A stretch of DNA of 64,000 bases from Allostella vacuolata (GTDB lineage Bacteria > Pseudomonadota > Alphaproteobacteria > ATCC43930 > Allostellaceae). Of the stretch, positions 43,674-52,338 are shown in pieces; the first letter of the stretch is position 1, and every line of letters starts with the position of its first letter. A model generated the notes under the pieces. It saw only the letters and a program-made list of their open reading frames with translations. It made no database searches and had not been told where the DNA came from. The stretch covers positions 4,985,388-5,049,387 of the forward strand of contig AP019702.1 of NCBI GenBank assembly GCA_006739055.1, read 5' to 3'. Made by a program: the position numbers and the translations under genes.

Positions 43674-44449
43674 CCGGGCGCGGGGGGATCGGCCTCAACC
43701 TGTTCGCGGCGGCGATGGCGGCCTTCCTGGTGCTGCCGATCGCAGCCGTGGTGCCGGCGGCCTTCAGCCAGTCGAGCTTCATCCGCCTGCCGCCCGAGGC
43801 CTGGTCGCTGCGCTGGTGGCACGTGTTCCTGGCCGATCCGTCCTGGCGGCGGGCCCTGGTCAAGAGCATCGAGGTCGCGACCTGGGCGGCCGCCCTGTCC
43901 GTCGTGGCCGGGACCGCCGCGGCGCTCGGCATCGCGCGGCTGCGCGGCACCGCCCGCCGGCTCGCACTGGCCCTGTTCGTCGGGCCGGTGGTCGTGCCGG
44001 TGATCGTGCTGGCGGTGGCGCTCTACGCGCTGGCGCGCAGCACCGGAATGGTCGGCACCACGGCGGGCCTGGTCATCGCGCATACCATGCTGGCGCTGCC
44101 CTATGTCGCGCTCAATGTCGGGGTGTCGCTCGGCATGCTCGACCCGCGCCTGGGCCTGGCGGCAGCCGGGCTCGGCGCCTCGCCCTGGCGGGTCTTCCGC
44201 ACGGTGACGCTGCCGCTCATCCGGCCGGGCGTCCTCGGCGGCGCCGTCTTCGCCTTCGTCACCTCGTTCGACGAGGTGGTGCTGTCGATCTTCCTCGCCG
44301 GGCCCACCGTCAAGACGCTGCCGGTGCGCATCTGGGAGGAGATCCGGATCGAGTACACGCCCGTGGTCGCGGTCGCCGCCACGGTGATGATCGCGCTGGC
44401 CCTCGCCGCGGCCGGCGCGAGCCGCCTCTTCCGGCGGCGGGCGGCATGA
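43670..44449 (+). CDS. ABC transporter permease (PotC-like)
   Basis: A 259-residue inner-membrane subunit with about six helices. The EAA coupling loop reads AAAGLGASPWRVFRTVTLPLIRPGV near residues 164-188, followed by AFVTSFDEVVLSIFLAG, typical of PotC-type subunits. The start overlaps the preceding permease stop (ATGA), so stoichiometric coupling is likely. Confidence 0.92.
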   Translation: MTGRGGIGLNLFAAAMAAFLVLPIAAVVPAAFSQSSFIRLPPEAWSLRWWHVFLADPSWRRALVKSIEVATWAAALSVVAGTAAALGIARLRGTARRLALALFVGPVVVPVIVLAVALYALARSTGMVGTTAGLVIAHTMLALPYVALNVGVSLGMLDPRLGLAAAGLGASPWRVFRTVTLPLIRPGVLGGAVFAFVTSFDEVVLSIFLAGPTVKTLPVRIWEEIRIEYTPVVAVAATVMIALALAAAGASRLFRRRAA

Positions 44450-45504
44450 GCACGGTCCGCTTCGCCGGCGTCTCGCGGCGCTTCCTCGAGATCACGGCGC
44501 TGCACCCGACCGACCTCGAGGTCCGGGACGGCGAGTTCCTGACCCTGCTCGGGCCGTCCGGGTCCGGCAAGACGACCCTGCTGACGATCTGCGCCGGCTA
44601 CCTGCCGCCGTCGGGCGGGCGGCTCTTCGTCGGCGGCCGGGACGTGACCGACCTGGCGCCGCGCCACCGCAACATCGGCATGGTGTTCCAGAACTACGCC
44701 CTCTTCCCGCACATGACCGTGTTCGAGAACGTCGCCTACGGGCTGCGCGTGCGCCGGGTCGCGGCCCAGGAGCTGGCGCGCCGGGTCGGCGAGGCGCTGC
44801 GCATGGTCCAGCTCGACGGCTTCGCCGACCGGCCGGTGCCGATGCTGTCCGGCGGCCAGCAGCAGCGCGTCGCGCTCGCCCGCGCCATGGTCATCGAGCC
44901 GGACATCCTCTTGATGGATGAGCCGCTCGGCGCCCTCGACCGCCAGCTGCGCAAGGAGGTGCAGCTCGAGATCCGGCGCATGCACGTCGCCCGCCCGCGC
45001 ACCACCATCTACGTCACCCACGACCAGGAAGAGGCGCTGGTCATGTCCGACCGCATCGCGGTGATGCGGGCCGGGCGGATCGTCCAGGCCGGCAGCGGCC
45101 GCGACCTCTACGAGCGGCCGGCGGACGCCTTCGTCGCCCGCTTCCTCGGCGAATCGAACCTGGTCGCCGGCACGGTGCAGAGCCTGGGCGACGGCCGAGC
45201 GGTGCTGGCCGCCCCCGGCATCGCCCGGCCGATCGCCGGCCGCGCCGCGCCCGGCCTGGCCGCCGGCGCCCGCGCCGCCGCCCTCATCCGCCCGGAAGCG
45301 CTGCGACCGGAAGCGGGCGGCCTGTCGGCGCGCATCGTCGAGCGGGTCTATCTGGGCGAGCTGGCCGCCCTCCGCCTCGTCCTCGAGGGCGGGCACGAAC
45401 TGTGGTGCCGGTGCTTCTCCGCCGCCGCACCCGGGGAAGACAAGGTGGAGATCGGCTGGGATGCGACCGCCGTGTCGATCCTGCCGGAGGTCAACGAACC
45501 TTGA
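44446..45504 (+). CDS. ABC transporter ATP-binding protein (PotA-like)
   Basis: A 352-residue ATPase. Walker A GPSGSGKT (36-43), Q-loop NYALFPHMTVFENVAYGL near 84, signature LSGGQQQR near 134, Walker B DILLMDEP near 154 and the switch His in YVTHDQEEA near 190. Residues 240-350 are a TOBE-type regulatory domain. It drives the two preceding permeases and overlaps the second one by four bases. Confidence 0.94.
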   Translation: MSTVRFAGVSRRFLEITALHPTDLEVRDGEFLTLLGPSGSGKTTLLTICAGYLPPSGGRLFVGGRDVTDLAPRHRNIGMVFQNYALFPHMTVFENVAYGLRVRRVAAQELARRVGEALRMVQLDGFADRPVPMLSGGQQQRVALARAMVIEPDILLMDEPLGALDRQLRKEVQLEIRRMHVARPRTTIYVTHDQEEALVMSDRIAVMRAGRIVQAGSGRDLYERPADAFVARFLGESNLVAGTVQSLGDGRAVLAAPGIARPIAGRAAPGLAAGARAAALIRPEALRPEAGGLSARIVERVYLGELAALRLVLEGGHELWCRCFSAAAPGEDKVEIGWDATAVSILPEVNEP

Positions 45505-45517
45505 ACAGGGGGACATC

Positions 45518-46579
45518 ATGCTGACGAGACGCGGATTCCTGGCGGCGAGCGCCGCCGGTGCGGCCCTGGGCACGCAAGTCCTGGGCGGGTTGTCGCGGGC
45601 GGCCCTCGCCCAGGGGCGGCCGCTCACCTTCTGCTCCTGGGGCGGCGCCCTCAGCGAGCTGGAGAAGACGGCGATGCTGGAGCCGTTCGCCAGGTCCAAG
45701 GGCATCGAGATCGTCCACACCTCGCCCACCGCCTACGCCAAGATCAAGGCGATGGTCGAGGGCGGCACGCCGGAATGGGACCTGGTCGATGTCGGCGGCC
45801 GCTACATCTTCCAGGGCGCGGACTTCCTGGAGCCGCTCGACCTGTCGCTGATCCCGAACGCGAAGAAGCTGGATGCCGGATGGGTGACGCCCAAGGGCAT
45901 CTTCACCTCGACCGGGGCCACGGTCATCGCCTGGAACACCAAGGCCCTTCCCGCCGACAAGGGGCCGGCCTCGTGGAAGGACTTCTGGGACGTGAAGACG
46001 TTCCCCGGCCCGCGCGGGCTCTACAAGCCCTTCTACTACAACTACGAGGCGGCCCTGCTGGCGGCCGGGGTGCCGCGGGCGGACGTCTACCCGGTGACGG
46101 ACGACAAGGTGAAGATGGCGCTCGACAAGCTGCGCGAGCTGAAGCCGCACGTGAAGGTGTGGTGGAGCGCGGGCGCCCAGCCGCCGCAGCTGCTGGCGTC
46201 GGGCGAGCTGGCGATGTCCTCGGCCTGGTCGGGCCGCATCTTCGCCGGCATCAAGGAGAAGGCGCCGGTCGCGATGACCTACAAGGACGGCATCGCCTGG
46301 GGCAACGCCTGGGTGGTGGTGAAAGGCTCGCCGCACAAGGCGATGGCGATGCAGGCGATCAACTACGCCATCTCGGAGGAGGCGCAGACGCGGCTCCTCG
46401 ACGTCGGAACCTACGGCCCCGTGCTGGGTGCGGCGGCCGCCAAGGGCACCGCCGACCAGAAGACCTGGATGGTCTCCGCACCCGAGAACGCGCGCGACAT
46501 GCTGATCATCAACGAGGAGCAGGCGGCGCTCTATTCGGCCAAGTACGAGGCCGAGTGGAACCGCTTCCAGCTCAGCTGA
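45518..46579 (+). CDS. ABC transporter substrate-binding protein (PotD/PotF-like)
   Basis: A 353-residue periplasmic binding protein with a twin-arginine-like leader (TRRGFLAAS, residues 3-11, cleaved near ALAQ). The mature part has the PotD/PotF-type fold: LTFCSWGGALSELEKTAML near residue 35 and EWDLVDVGGRYIFQG near 83. GGGGG lies five bases before the ATG. The ligand is open; the leading family members bind polyamines, but related proteins carry other amines or acids, and the operon enzymes suggest a compound degraded through CoA esters. Confidence 0.92.
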   Translation: MLTRRGFLAASAAGAALGTQVLGGLSRAALAQGRPLTFCSWGGALSELEKTAMLEPFARSKGIEIVHTSPTAYAKIKAMVEGGTPEWDLVDVGGRYIFQGADFLEPLDLSLIPNAKKLDAGWVTPKGIFTSTGATVIAWNTKALPADKGPASWKDFWDVKTFPGPRGLYKPFYYNYEAALLAAGVPRADVYPVTDDKVKMALDKLRELKPHVKVWWSAGAQPPQLLASGELAMSSAWSGRIFAGIKEKAPVAMTYKDGIAWGNAWVVVKGSPHKAMAMQAINYAISEEAQTRLLDVGTYGPVLGAAAAKGTADQKTWMVSAPENARDMLIINEEQAALYSAKYEAEWNRFQLS

Positions 46580-46616
46580 TGCAGGCGCGGCGCCAGCCGG
46601 TCCGGACCACCTGCCC

Positions 46617-48707
46617 ATGACCACGGACCATGCCCTGGCGCCGCTGCTGGCGCCGCGCTCCATCGCCTTCGTCGGCGCCAGCGCCCGGCCGGACACGCCG
46701 GGCCACGACATGATGCGGATGATCCGCCGCGGCGGCTTCGGCGGCGGCGTCCACGCCGTCAACCCGAACTACCGGGAGATCGAGGGCTATCCCTGCGTGC
46801 CGAGCCTGGCCGACCTCGACGCCCCGCCCGACCTGGCGGTGCTGGCGGTCAAGAACGAGCGGCTGGAGGCGGCGATGGCCGAGGCCGCCGCCGCCGGCGC
46901 CCGCTCGGCGGTGATCTTCGCCTCGGCCCATCTCGACGGCGACCGCGACCCGCCGCTCGCCGCCCGGCTGGCGGCGATGGCGCGCGCGGCCGGCATGCCG
47001 GTATGCGGGGCCAACTGCATGGGCTTCTACAACGACCTGGACGGGGTGTGGATCTGCGGCTTTCCCAGCCCGCGCACCCGCCGCCCCGGCGCGATCGCCC
47101 TGGTCGCCCATTCCGGCAGCGTGTTCGGCGCGCTCGCCCACAACGATCCGCGCCTGCGCTTCGCGCTGGCGGTCTCGCCCGGGCAGGAGCTGACCGCGAC
47201 GATCGCCGACTACCTGGACTATGCCGTGGCGCGGCCCGAGGTGAAGGTCGTCGGCCTCTTCGTCGAGACCGCGCGCGACCCGGCCGGCCTCTGCCGCGCG
47301 CTCGACCATGCCGCCCGCCGGCAGATCCCGGTGGTCGCGCTCAAGGTCGGCCGCACCCCGGCCGCCGCCGCCGCCGCCCTGTCGCACACCGGGGCGCTGG
47401 CCGGCAGCGACGGCGCCTGGCAGGCGCTCTTCGACCGCTACGGCGTGATCCGGGTCGAGACGCTGGACGAGCTGTCGGCGACCTTGATGCTGCTGTCGAC
47501 CGGGCGGCGGCCGGCCGCGGGCGGGCTCGTCTCGATCCATGATTCGGGCGGCGAGCGCGAGATGACGATCGACCTGGCCGAGCGCGCGGGCGTGCGCTTC
47601 GCGCGGATCGGCGATGCGACGCGGACGGCCCTCGCGGGCCGCCTCGACCCCGGCCTGGCGGCGGAGAACCCGCTCGACGCCTGGGGCACCGGGCATGGGT
47701 TCGCGGCCCAGTTCGAGGGCTGCCTGCGCGACCTGCTGGCCGACCCCGACGCCGCGATCGGCCTCGTCTCGGCCGACATTCGCGACCAGTACTATGTCAG
47801 CGACGGCTTCGCCGCCGCCGCCCGGGCCACGGCGGCCGGCACCGCCAAGCCGGTCGCGGTCGCGACCAACTACACCCAGGTTCGCCATGACGGCATCGCG
47901 CTGGCGCTCGCCGAGGCCGGCGTGCCGGTGCTGGACGGCACCGTCCACGCCCTGGCCGCCGTGCGCGGCGCGCTCGCCTGGCGCGACTTCCTCGACCAGC
48001 CGCCCGACCCGCCGCCCGCGCCGCCCGCCGCTTCGGCCGAGGCGCGGCAGGGCTGGCGCCGGCGGCTGGCCGCCGGTGCGCCGCTCGGCGAGGCGGACGC
48101 GCTCGACCTGCTCGCTGCCTGGGGCGTGCCCGCCGTTGCCCATGCCGCGGTGGATGGCGAGGCGGCAGCCGTCGCCGCAGCCGCGGCGATCGGCTACCCG
48201 GTGGCAATCAAGACGGCGGTACCCGGCATCCACCACAAGTCCGACGTGGGGGGCGTGCGCCTCGGCCTCGCAGACGCGGGCGCGGTGGCCGGCGCCTGGC
48301 GGGACCTCGCCCAACGGCTGGGACCGCAAGCCACCGTCGCCGCCATGGTGCCGCGCGGCGTCGAGATCGCCATCGGCATGGTCCGCGACCCGCAGTTCGG
48401 GCCGGTCGTCCTGGTCGGTGCCGGCGGCGTGCTGGTGGAGCTGCTGGCCGACCGCGCCACGGCGCTTGCCCCCTTCGGCCCGGCGACGGCGCGCCGCCTG
48501 CTCGACCGGCTGTCGATCCGTCCGCTGCTCGACGGCCATCGCGGCGCGCCCGCCGTCGACATCGATGCCCTGGCGGCGGCGATCGCCGCCTTCTCCACGC
48601 TCGCCGCCGACCTCGCCGATCTGGTCGCCGAGATCGACGTCAACCCCCTCGTCTGCGGCCGCTCCATGCTGGCGGTCGACGCGCTCGTGCTTCCGGGAGT
48701 GCCCTGA
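46617..48707 (+). CDS. ADP-forming acetate/acyl-CoA ligase family protein
   Basis: A 696-residue one-chain acyl-CoA synthetase of the NDP-forming type. Order: CoA-binding Rossmann domain (about 8-110, RSIAFVGASARPDTPGHDM), two succinyl-CoA-ligase-like flavodoxin domains (about 140-450, with ALVAHSGSVFGALAHND) and a C-terminal ATP-grasp domain (about 475-690, GYPVAIKTAVPGIHHKSDVGGVRLGL). It would activate a carboxylic acid to its CoA ester without pyrophosphate release. It follows the transporter genes and overlaps the acyl-CoA dehydrogenase gene (TGATG), giving a pathway activation then desaturation. Confidence 0.92.
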   Translation: MTTDHALAPLLAPRSIAFVGASARPDTPGHDMMRMIRRGGFGGGVHAVNPNYREIEGYPCVPSLADLDAPPDLAVLAVKNERLEAAMAEAAAAGARSAVIFASAHLDGDRDPPLAARLAAMARAAGMPVCGANCMGFYNDLDGVWICGFPSPRTRRPGAIALVAHSGSVFGALAHNDPRLRFALAVSPGQELTATIADYLDYAVARPEVKVVGLFVETARDPAGLCRALDHAARRQIPVVALKVGRTPAAAAAALSHTGALAGSDGAWQALFDRYGVIRVETLDELSATLMLLSTGRRPAAGGLVSIHDSGGEREMTIDLAERAGVRFARIGDATRTALAGRLDPGLAAENPLDAWGTGHGFAAQFEGCLRDLLADPDAAIGLVSADIRDQYYVSDGFAAAARATAAGTAKPVAVATNYTQVRHDGIALALAEAGVPVLDGTVHALAAVRGALAWRDFLDQPPDPPPAPPAASAEARQGWRRRLAAGAPLGEADALDLLAAWGVPAVAHAAVDGEAAAVAAAAAIGYPVAIKTAVPGIHHKSDVGGVRLGLADAGAVAGAWRDLAQRLGPQATVAAMVPRGVEIAIGMVRDPQFGPVVLVGAGGVLVELLADRATALAPFGPATARRLLDRLSIRPLLDGHRGAPAVDIDALAAAIAAFSTLAADLADLVAEIDVNPLVCGRSMLAVDALVLPGVP

Positions 48708-49888
48708 TGGATCTGACCCTGCCCGCTGCCGACCTCGACTGGCAGCGCCGCGCCAAGGTCTTCGCCGAGACCGTGCTGTTCCCGCAGGAGGAGGAGCTGG
48801 AGCTGAAGGGCGCCCTGCCGCGGGCGACCAAGGACGCGATGCGCGCCGCCGTGGTCCAGCACGGCCTGGCCGGCATCAACCACGCGGTCGAGGTGGGCGG
48901 CCAGGGCTGCACCCAGATGCAGCAGATGCTGATCAGCGAGGAGCTGGGCAAGGCGACGGGGGCGCTGTGGGCGGTCGTCTGGCACCCGGCAGTCGCCCTC
49001 AAGCACGGCACGGCGGAGCAGATCCGCACCTACCTTACGCCGAGCTGCCGCGGCGAGCGCCGGGCCTGCGTCGCGGTGACGGAGCCCGAGGCCGGGTCGG
49101 ACCCGCGCCGGGTGCGCACCCGCGCCGACCGCAAGGGCGACCGCTGGGTGATCAACGGCGAGAAATGGTTCGTCACCAGCGGCGACGAGGCCGACTACAT
49201 CATCGTCCACGCCAATGCCGGCGGCGACCCGGACCAGCCGACGCTCTTCCTGGTCGACAAGGCGACCCCCGGCGTGCGCATCGCGCGCGAGCCGAAATTC
49301 ACCCACACCTACGTCTTCGGCCACCCGGAGTTCGTCTTCGAGGATGTCGAGGTGGGCGACGACCGGGTGCTGGGCGGCGTCGGCCAGGGCCTGGAGCTGA
49401 CCAAGGACTGGTTCGTCGAGGCGCGCCTGCAGATCGCCGCCAACTGCCTGGGGGCCGCCATCCGGGCCTTGGAGCTGGCCAACGACTGGGCGACCCGGCG
49501 GGTGCAGTTCGGCCGCTCGATCCGCGACTTCCAGTCGATCGAGTTCATGCTGGCCGACATGGCGGTCGAGATCATGGCGGCCAAGAGCATGGTCTACCGC
49601 GTCGCCTGGGAGATCGACCGCGGCGTCGACCGCAAGGTCGTCCACGCCCACGCCAGCGCGATCAAGCTGTACGCCTCCGAGATGGCCGGGCGGGTGACCG
49701 ACAAGGCCGTGCAGATCTTCGGCGGCCGCGGCTACATGCGCGAGAACCCGGTCGAGCGGCTGAACCGCGACGTGCGCGTCGACCGCATCTGGGAGGGAAC
49801 GTCGGAGATCCAGCGCGTCATCGTCGGCGGCCAGCTGCGCCGGCGCGGGCCCGGCCTGTTCACCGGCTGGACCGCGCTGCCGGGTTAG
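48707..49888 (+). CDS. Acyl-CoA dehydrogenase family protein
   Basis: A 393-residue FAD-dependent acyl-CoA dehydrogenase. Middle-domain flavin segment CVAVTEPEAGSDPRRVRTRA near 118 and ING-EKWFVTSG near 147 are typical; the C-terminal IWEGTSEIQR near 364-373 contains the usual catalytic Glu position. It desaturates the CoA ester made by the upstream ligase, preparing it for the enoyl-CoA hydratase at 39644. It starts inside the ligase stop codon and converges with the HAD gene; the two stops overlap by four bases. Confidence 0.93.
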   Translation: MDLTLPAADLDWQRRAKVFAETVLFPQEEELELKGALPRATKDAMRAAVVQHGLAGINHAVEVGGQGCTQMQQMLISEELGKATGALWAVVWHPAVALKHGTAEQIRTYLTPSCRGERRACVAVTEPEAGSDPRRVRTRADRKGDRWVINGEKWFVTSGDEADYIIVHANAGGDPDQPTLFLVDKATPGVRIAREPKFTHTYVFGHPEFVFEDVEVGDDRVLGGVGQGLELTKDWFVEARLQIAANCLGAAIRALELANDWATRRVQFGRSIRDFQSIEFMLADMAVEIMAAKSMVYRVAWEIDRGVDRKVVHAHASAIKLYASEMAGRVTDKAVQIFGGRGYMRENPVERLNRDVRVDRIWEGTSEIQRVIVGGQLRRRGPGLFTGWTALPG

Positions 49889-50577
49889 CCGGCCAGCCGG
49901 TCGATCGCCGCCGCCAGCCCGGCCACGTCGTCCACGTCCGCGTCCGGCACTTCGCGCCAGCTGCGCGGGCGCTGCCCGGCATGGCGGCCGGTGCTGAGGC
50001 GGATCGCCGCCATGCCGAGTGCCCGGGCGGGGGCGATGTCGTTGTCGATGCGGTCGCCGACCATGATGCAGCCGGCGGGCTCGACCGCCAGCGCCGTGCA
50101 GGCGGCCAGGAAGGCCCGGGCGTCCGGCTTGCGGAACCCGTTGGTGCCGCTGACCGCGAAATGCCCGAAGCAGGCGCCGAGCCCGGCCGCGGCCAGCCGC
50201 TCCAGGGCGGCGGCCGGCTGGTTGGCGACGAGGCCGAGCCGCACCCCGCGGCCGTGCAGGCGATGGATCAGGTCGGCGATGCCGGGGCGCAGCTCAAGCG
50301 GCAAGGCCGCCTCCGCCATGCGCCCGGCCACCCGGCGTCCGGCGCGCTCACAGCGCTCGCGGTTGCCGTCCAGCGCCTGCCAGATCACCGCCTCGTAGAG
50401 GTTGGGGGCGAAGCGCTCGACGGCCCGGGCGCAGAGTTCGGCGTAGGCGACCGGATCGAGCGAGACCCCTTCGGCGGCGAGCGCCGCCAGGATCTCGGCG
50501 TCGATCCGGCGCTCGAACGCCTCTTCCCGGTCGATCGGGCCGCCGACGTCGAACAGCACGGCGCGGCGGGAGGGCAC
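49885..50577 (-). CDS. HAD-superfamily hydrolase
   Basis: A 230-residue HAD phosphatase with motif I LFDVGGPID (residues 8-16; the second Asp is Gly as in several YihX-like members), motif II LGLVANQPAAA near 113, motif III Lys in NGFRKPDARAF near 146, and motif IV MVGDRIDNDIAPARALGM near 170. It follows argB by 27 bases; a HAD hydrolase in this place is common in alphaproteobacteria and is often called a pyrimidine 5'-nucleotidase. The exact substrate is unknown. Confidence 0.85.
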   Translation of the reverse strand: MPSRRAVLFDVGGPIDREEAFERRIDAEILAALAAEGVSLDPVAYAELCARAVERFAPNLYEAVIWQALDGNRERCERAGRRVAGRMAEAALPLELRPGIADLIHRLHGRGVRLGLVANQPAAALERLAAAGLGACFGHFAVSGTNGFRKPDARAFLAACTALAVEPAGCIMVGDRIDNDIAPARALGMAAIRLSTGRHAGQRPRSWREVPDADVDDVAGLAAAIDRLAG

Positions 50578-50604
50578 CGCCGATGCCCGCCGGGCGCGCC
50601 GCCG

Positions 50605-51516
50605 TCAGGCCCGGTCGCGGCGGATCAGCGTGCCGACGCCGTGCTCGGTGAAGATCTCCAGCAGCACCGAGTGGGGCACCCGCCCATCGAGGATGACCGC
50701 CGCCTCGACCCCGCCGTCGACCGCCTCCAGGCAGGTCTCGACCTTGGGAATCATGCCGCCGGTGATGGTGCCGTCGCCGATCAGCCGGCGTACGTCGGCG
50801 TCGGTCAGCTCGGCCAGCAGCTCGCCCTGCTTGTCCTTCACGCCGGAGACGTCGGTCAGGAGCAGGAGGCGGGTCGCCTTCAGCGCCGCGGCGACCGCGC
50901 CTGCCACCGTGTCGGCGTTGATGTTGAAGGTCTCGCCGTTGGGGCCGAGGCCGATCGGCGCGATGATCGGGATGATGCCCGACTTCTCCAGCGCGCGGAT
51001 GATCGAGACGTCGATCGCCTTCGGCTCGCCGACGAAGCCGAGGTCCAGGACCTTCTCGATGTTGCTGTCCGGATCACGCCTGGTGCGGGTCAGCTTCTCG
51101 GCCCGGATCAGGCCGCCATCCTTGCCCGACAGGCCGACCGCCACCCCGCCGGCCGCGTTGACCATCGCCGCCAGCTGCTTGTTGATGGTACCGGACAGGA
51201 CCATCTCGACGATCTCGACCGTCTCGCGGTCGGTCACCCGCAGCCCGTCGATGAACTCGCTCTTGATCTTGAGCCGGGCCAGCATGGCGCCGATCTGCGG
51301 GCCGCCGCCATGCACCACCACCGGGTTGATCCCGACCTGGCGCAACAGGACGATGTCGCGGGCGAAGCGCTCGGCCACCGTCTCGTCGCCCATGGCGTGG
51401 CCGCCATACTTCACGACGAAGGTCTTGCCGGCGTAGCGGCGCATGTAGGGAAGCGCCTCGGACAGGGTCGAGGCCTTGGCGAGCCACTCGGCGCGGGACG
51501 GATCGGCAGGGTTCAT
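50605..51516 (-). CDS. argB: Acetylglutamate kinase
   Basis: A 303-residue amino-acid kinase catalysing the second step of arginine synthesis. Recognised segments are [11 protein letters not shown] (residues 34-44, phosphate loop), [16 protein letters not shown] near 65-80, [11 protein letters not shown] near 150 and [19 protein letters not shown] near 198-216. Normal length. It follows engB (138 bases, containing a short direct repeat) and precedes the HAD gene. Confidence 0.97.
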   Translation of the reverse strand: MNPADPSRAEWLAKASTLSEALPYMRRYAGKTFVVKYGGHAMGDETVAERFARDIVLLRQVGINPVVVHGGGPQIGAMLARLKIKSEFIDGLRVTDRETVEIVEMVLSGTINKQLAAMVNAAGGVAVGLSGKDGGLIRAEKLTRTRRDPDSNIEKVLDLGFVGEPKAIDVSIIRALEKSGIIPIIAPIGLGPNGETFNINADTVAGAVAAALKATRLLLLTDVSGVKDKQGELLAELTDADVRRLIGDGTITGGMIPKVETCLEAVDGGVEAAVILDGRVPHSVLLEIFTEHGVGTLIRRDRA

Positions 51517-51624
51517 CGGTGGGGTTCCCGGGGACGGTCGGCGGCAGGAAAAAGGGCCGGGACTGTATCCGATCGGCCGGTCGCCGCCAACGTGGGCGAC
51601 GCCGCGCGCGAAAATGTCATCAGG

Positions 51625-51650
51625 CCGTCTTGGAGCAGACCGTCTTGGAG
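51625..51650. repeat. Eleven-base direct repeat after engB
   Basis: CCGTCTTGGAG occurs at 51625-51635 and again at 51640-51650 (15-base period), only a few bases beyond the engB stop codon. It may be a small tandem duplication. Confidence 0.6.
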
Positions 51651-51654
51651 AGCG

Positions 51655-52338
51655 TCAGGCGAGCGCGGCCAGCATGGCTCGCAGCTCCGGGATGCCGGCG
51701 CCGTCGCGCGCGCTCGTCTCCAGGATCACCGGGTGGGCGGCGACATGGGTCGCGGCCTCGCGCGCCACCTTGGCCCGGGTCGCCGCCAGTTCGGCGCGGG
51801 TCGGCTCGTCGGCCTTGGTCAGGACCAGCTGGTAGGAGACGGCGGCCGCGTCCAGCATCTTCATCCAGCTGCGGTCGCTGTCCTTCAGGCCGTGGCGGGC
51901 ATCGACCAGCAGGCAGAGCCGCTGCAGGGTCGGCCGGCCGCGCAGGTAGGAATCGATCATCCGCACCCAGGCAGAAACCTCGGTCCGCGACACCTTGGCG
52001 TAGCCGTAGCCCGGCATGTCGACCAGCGTCAGCCGGGTGCCGAGCCGGAAGAAATTGAGCTGGCGGGTGCGGCCCGGCGTGTTCGAGGTGCGGGCGAGCG
52101 CGTTGCGCCCGGTCAGCGCGTTGATCAGGCTCGACTTGCCGACGTTGGACCGGCCGAGGAAGGCGATCTCCGGCAGGTCGAACGGCGGCAGGTCGGCGGC
52201 ACTGGCCGAGGCCCAGAAGAACCCGCATTCCTGGGCGAAGAGCAGCCGCCCCGCCTCGATCGCCTCGGCGTCGAGGTCGGGGGTCTGGCGGATCTCCGGG
52301 CGCTCGTTTTCCACGGTCTGGGACTGCTCCCGCGTCAC
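51655..52338 (-). CDS. engB: Ribosome biogenesis GTP-binding protein EngB
   Basis: A 227-residue YihA/EngB GTPase needed for large-subunit assembly. G1 GRSNVGKSS is near residue 62, the G2 TPGRTRQLNFF near 87, G3 DMPGYG near 106 and G4 TKAD near 174. The GTG start at 52338 overlaps the yidC stop by four bases (GTGA); the ORF remains open for 20 further codons, but those lie within the yidC coding region. Translation is probably coupled to yidC. Confidence 0.95.
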   Translation of the reverse strand: MTREQSQTVENERPEIRQTPDLDAEAIEAGRLLFAQECGFFWASASAADLPPFDLPEIAFLGRSNVGKSSLINALTGRNALARTSNTPGRTRQLNFFRLGTRLTLVDMPGYGYAKVSRTEVSAWVRMIDSYLRGRPTLQRLCLLVDARHGLKDSDRSWMKMLDAAAVSYQLVLTKADEPTRAELAATRAKVAREAATHVAAHPVILETSARDGAGIPELRAMLAALA

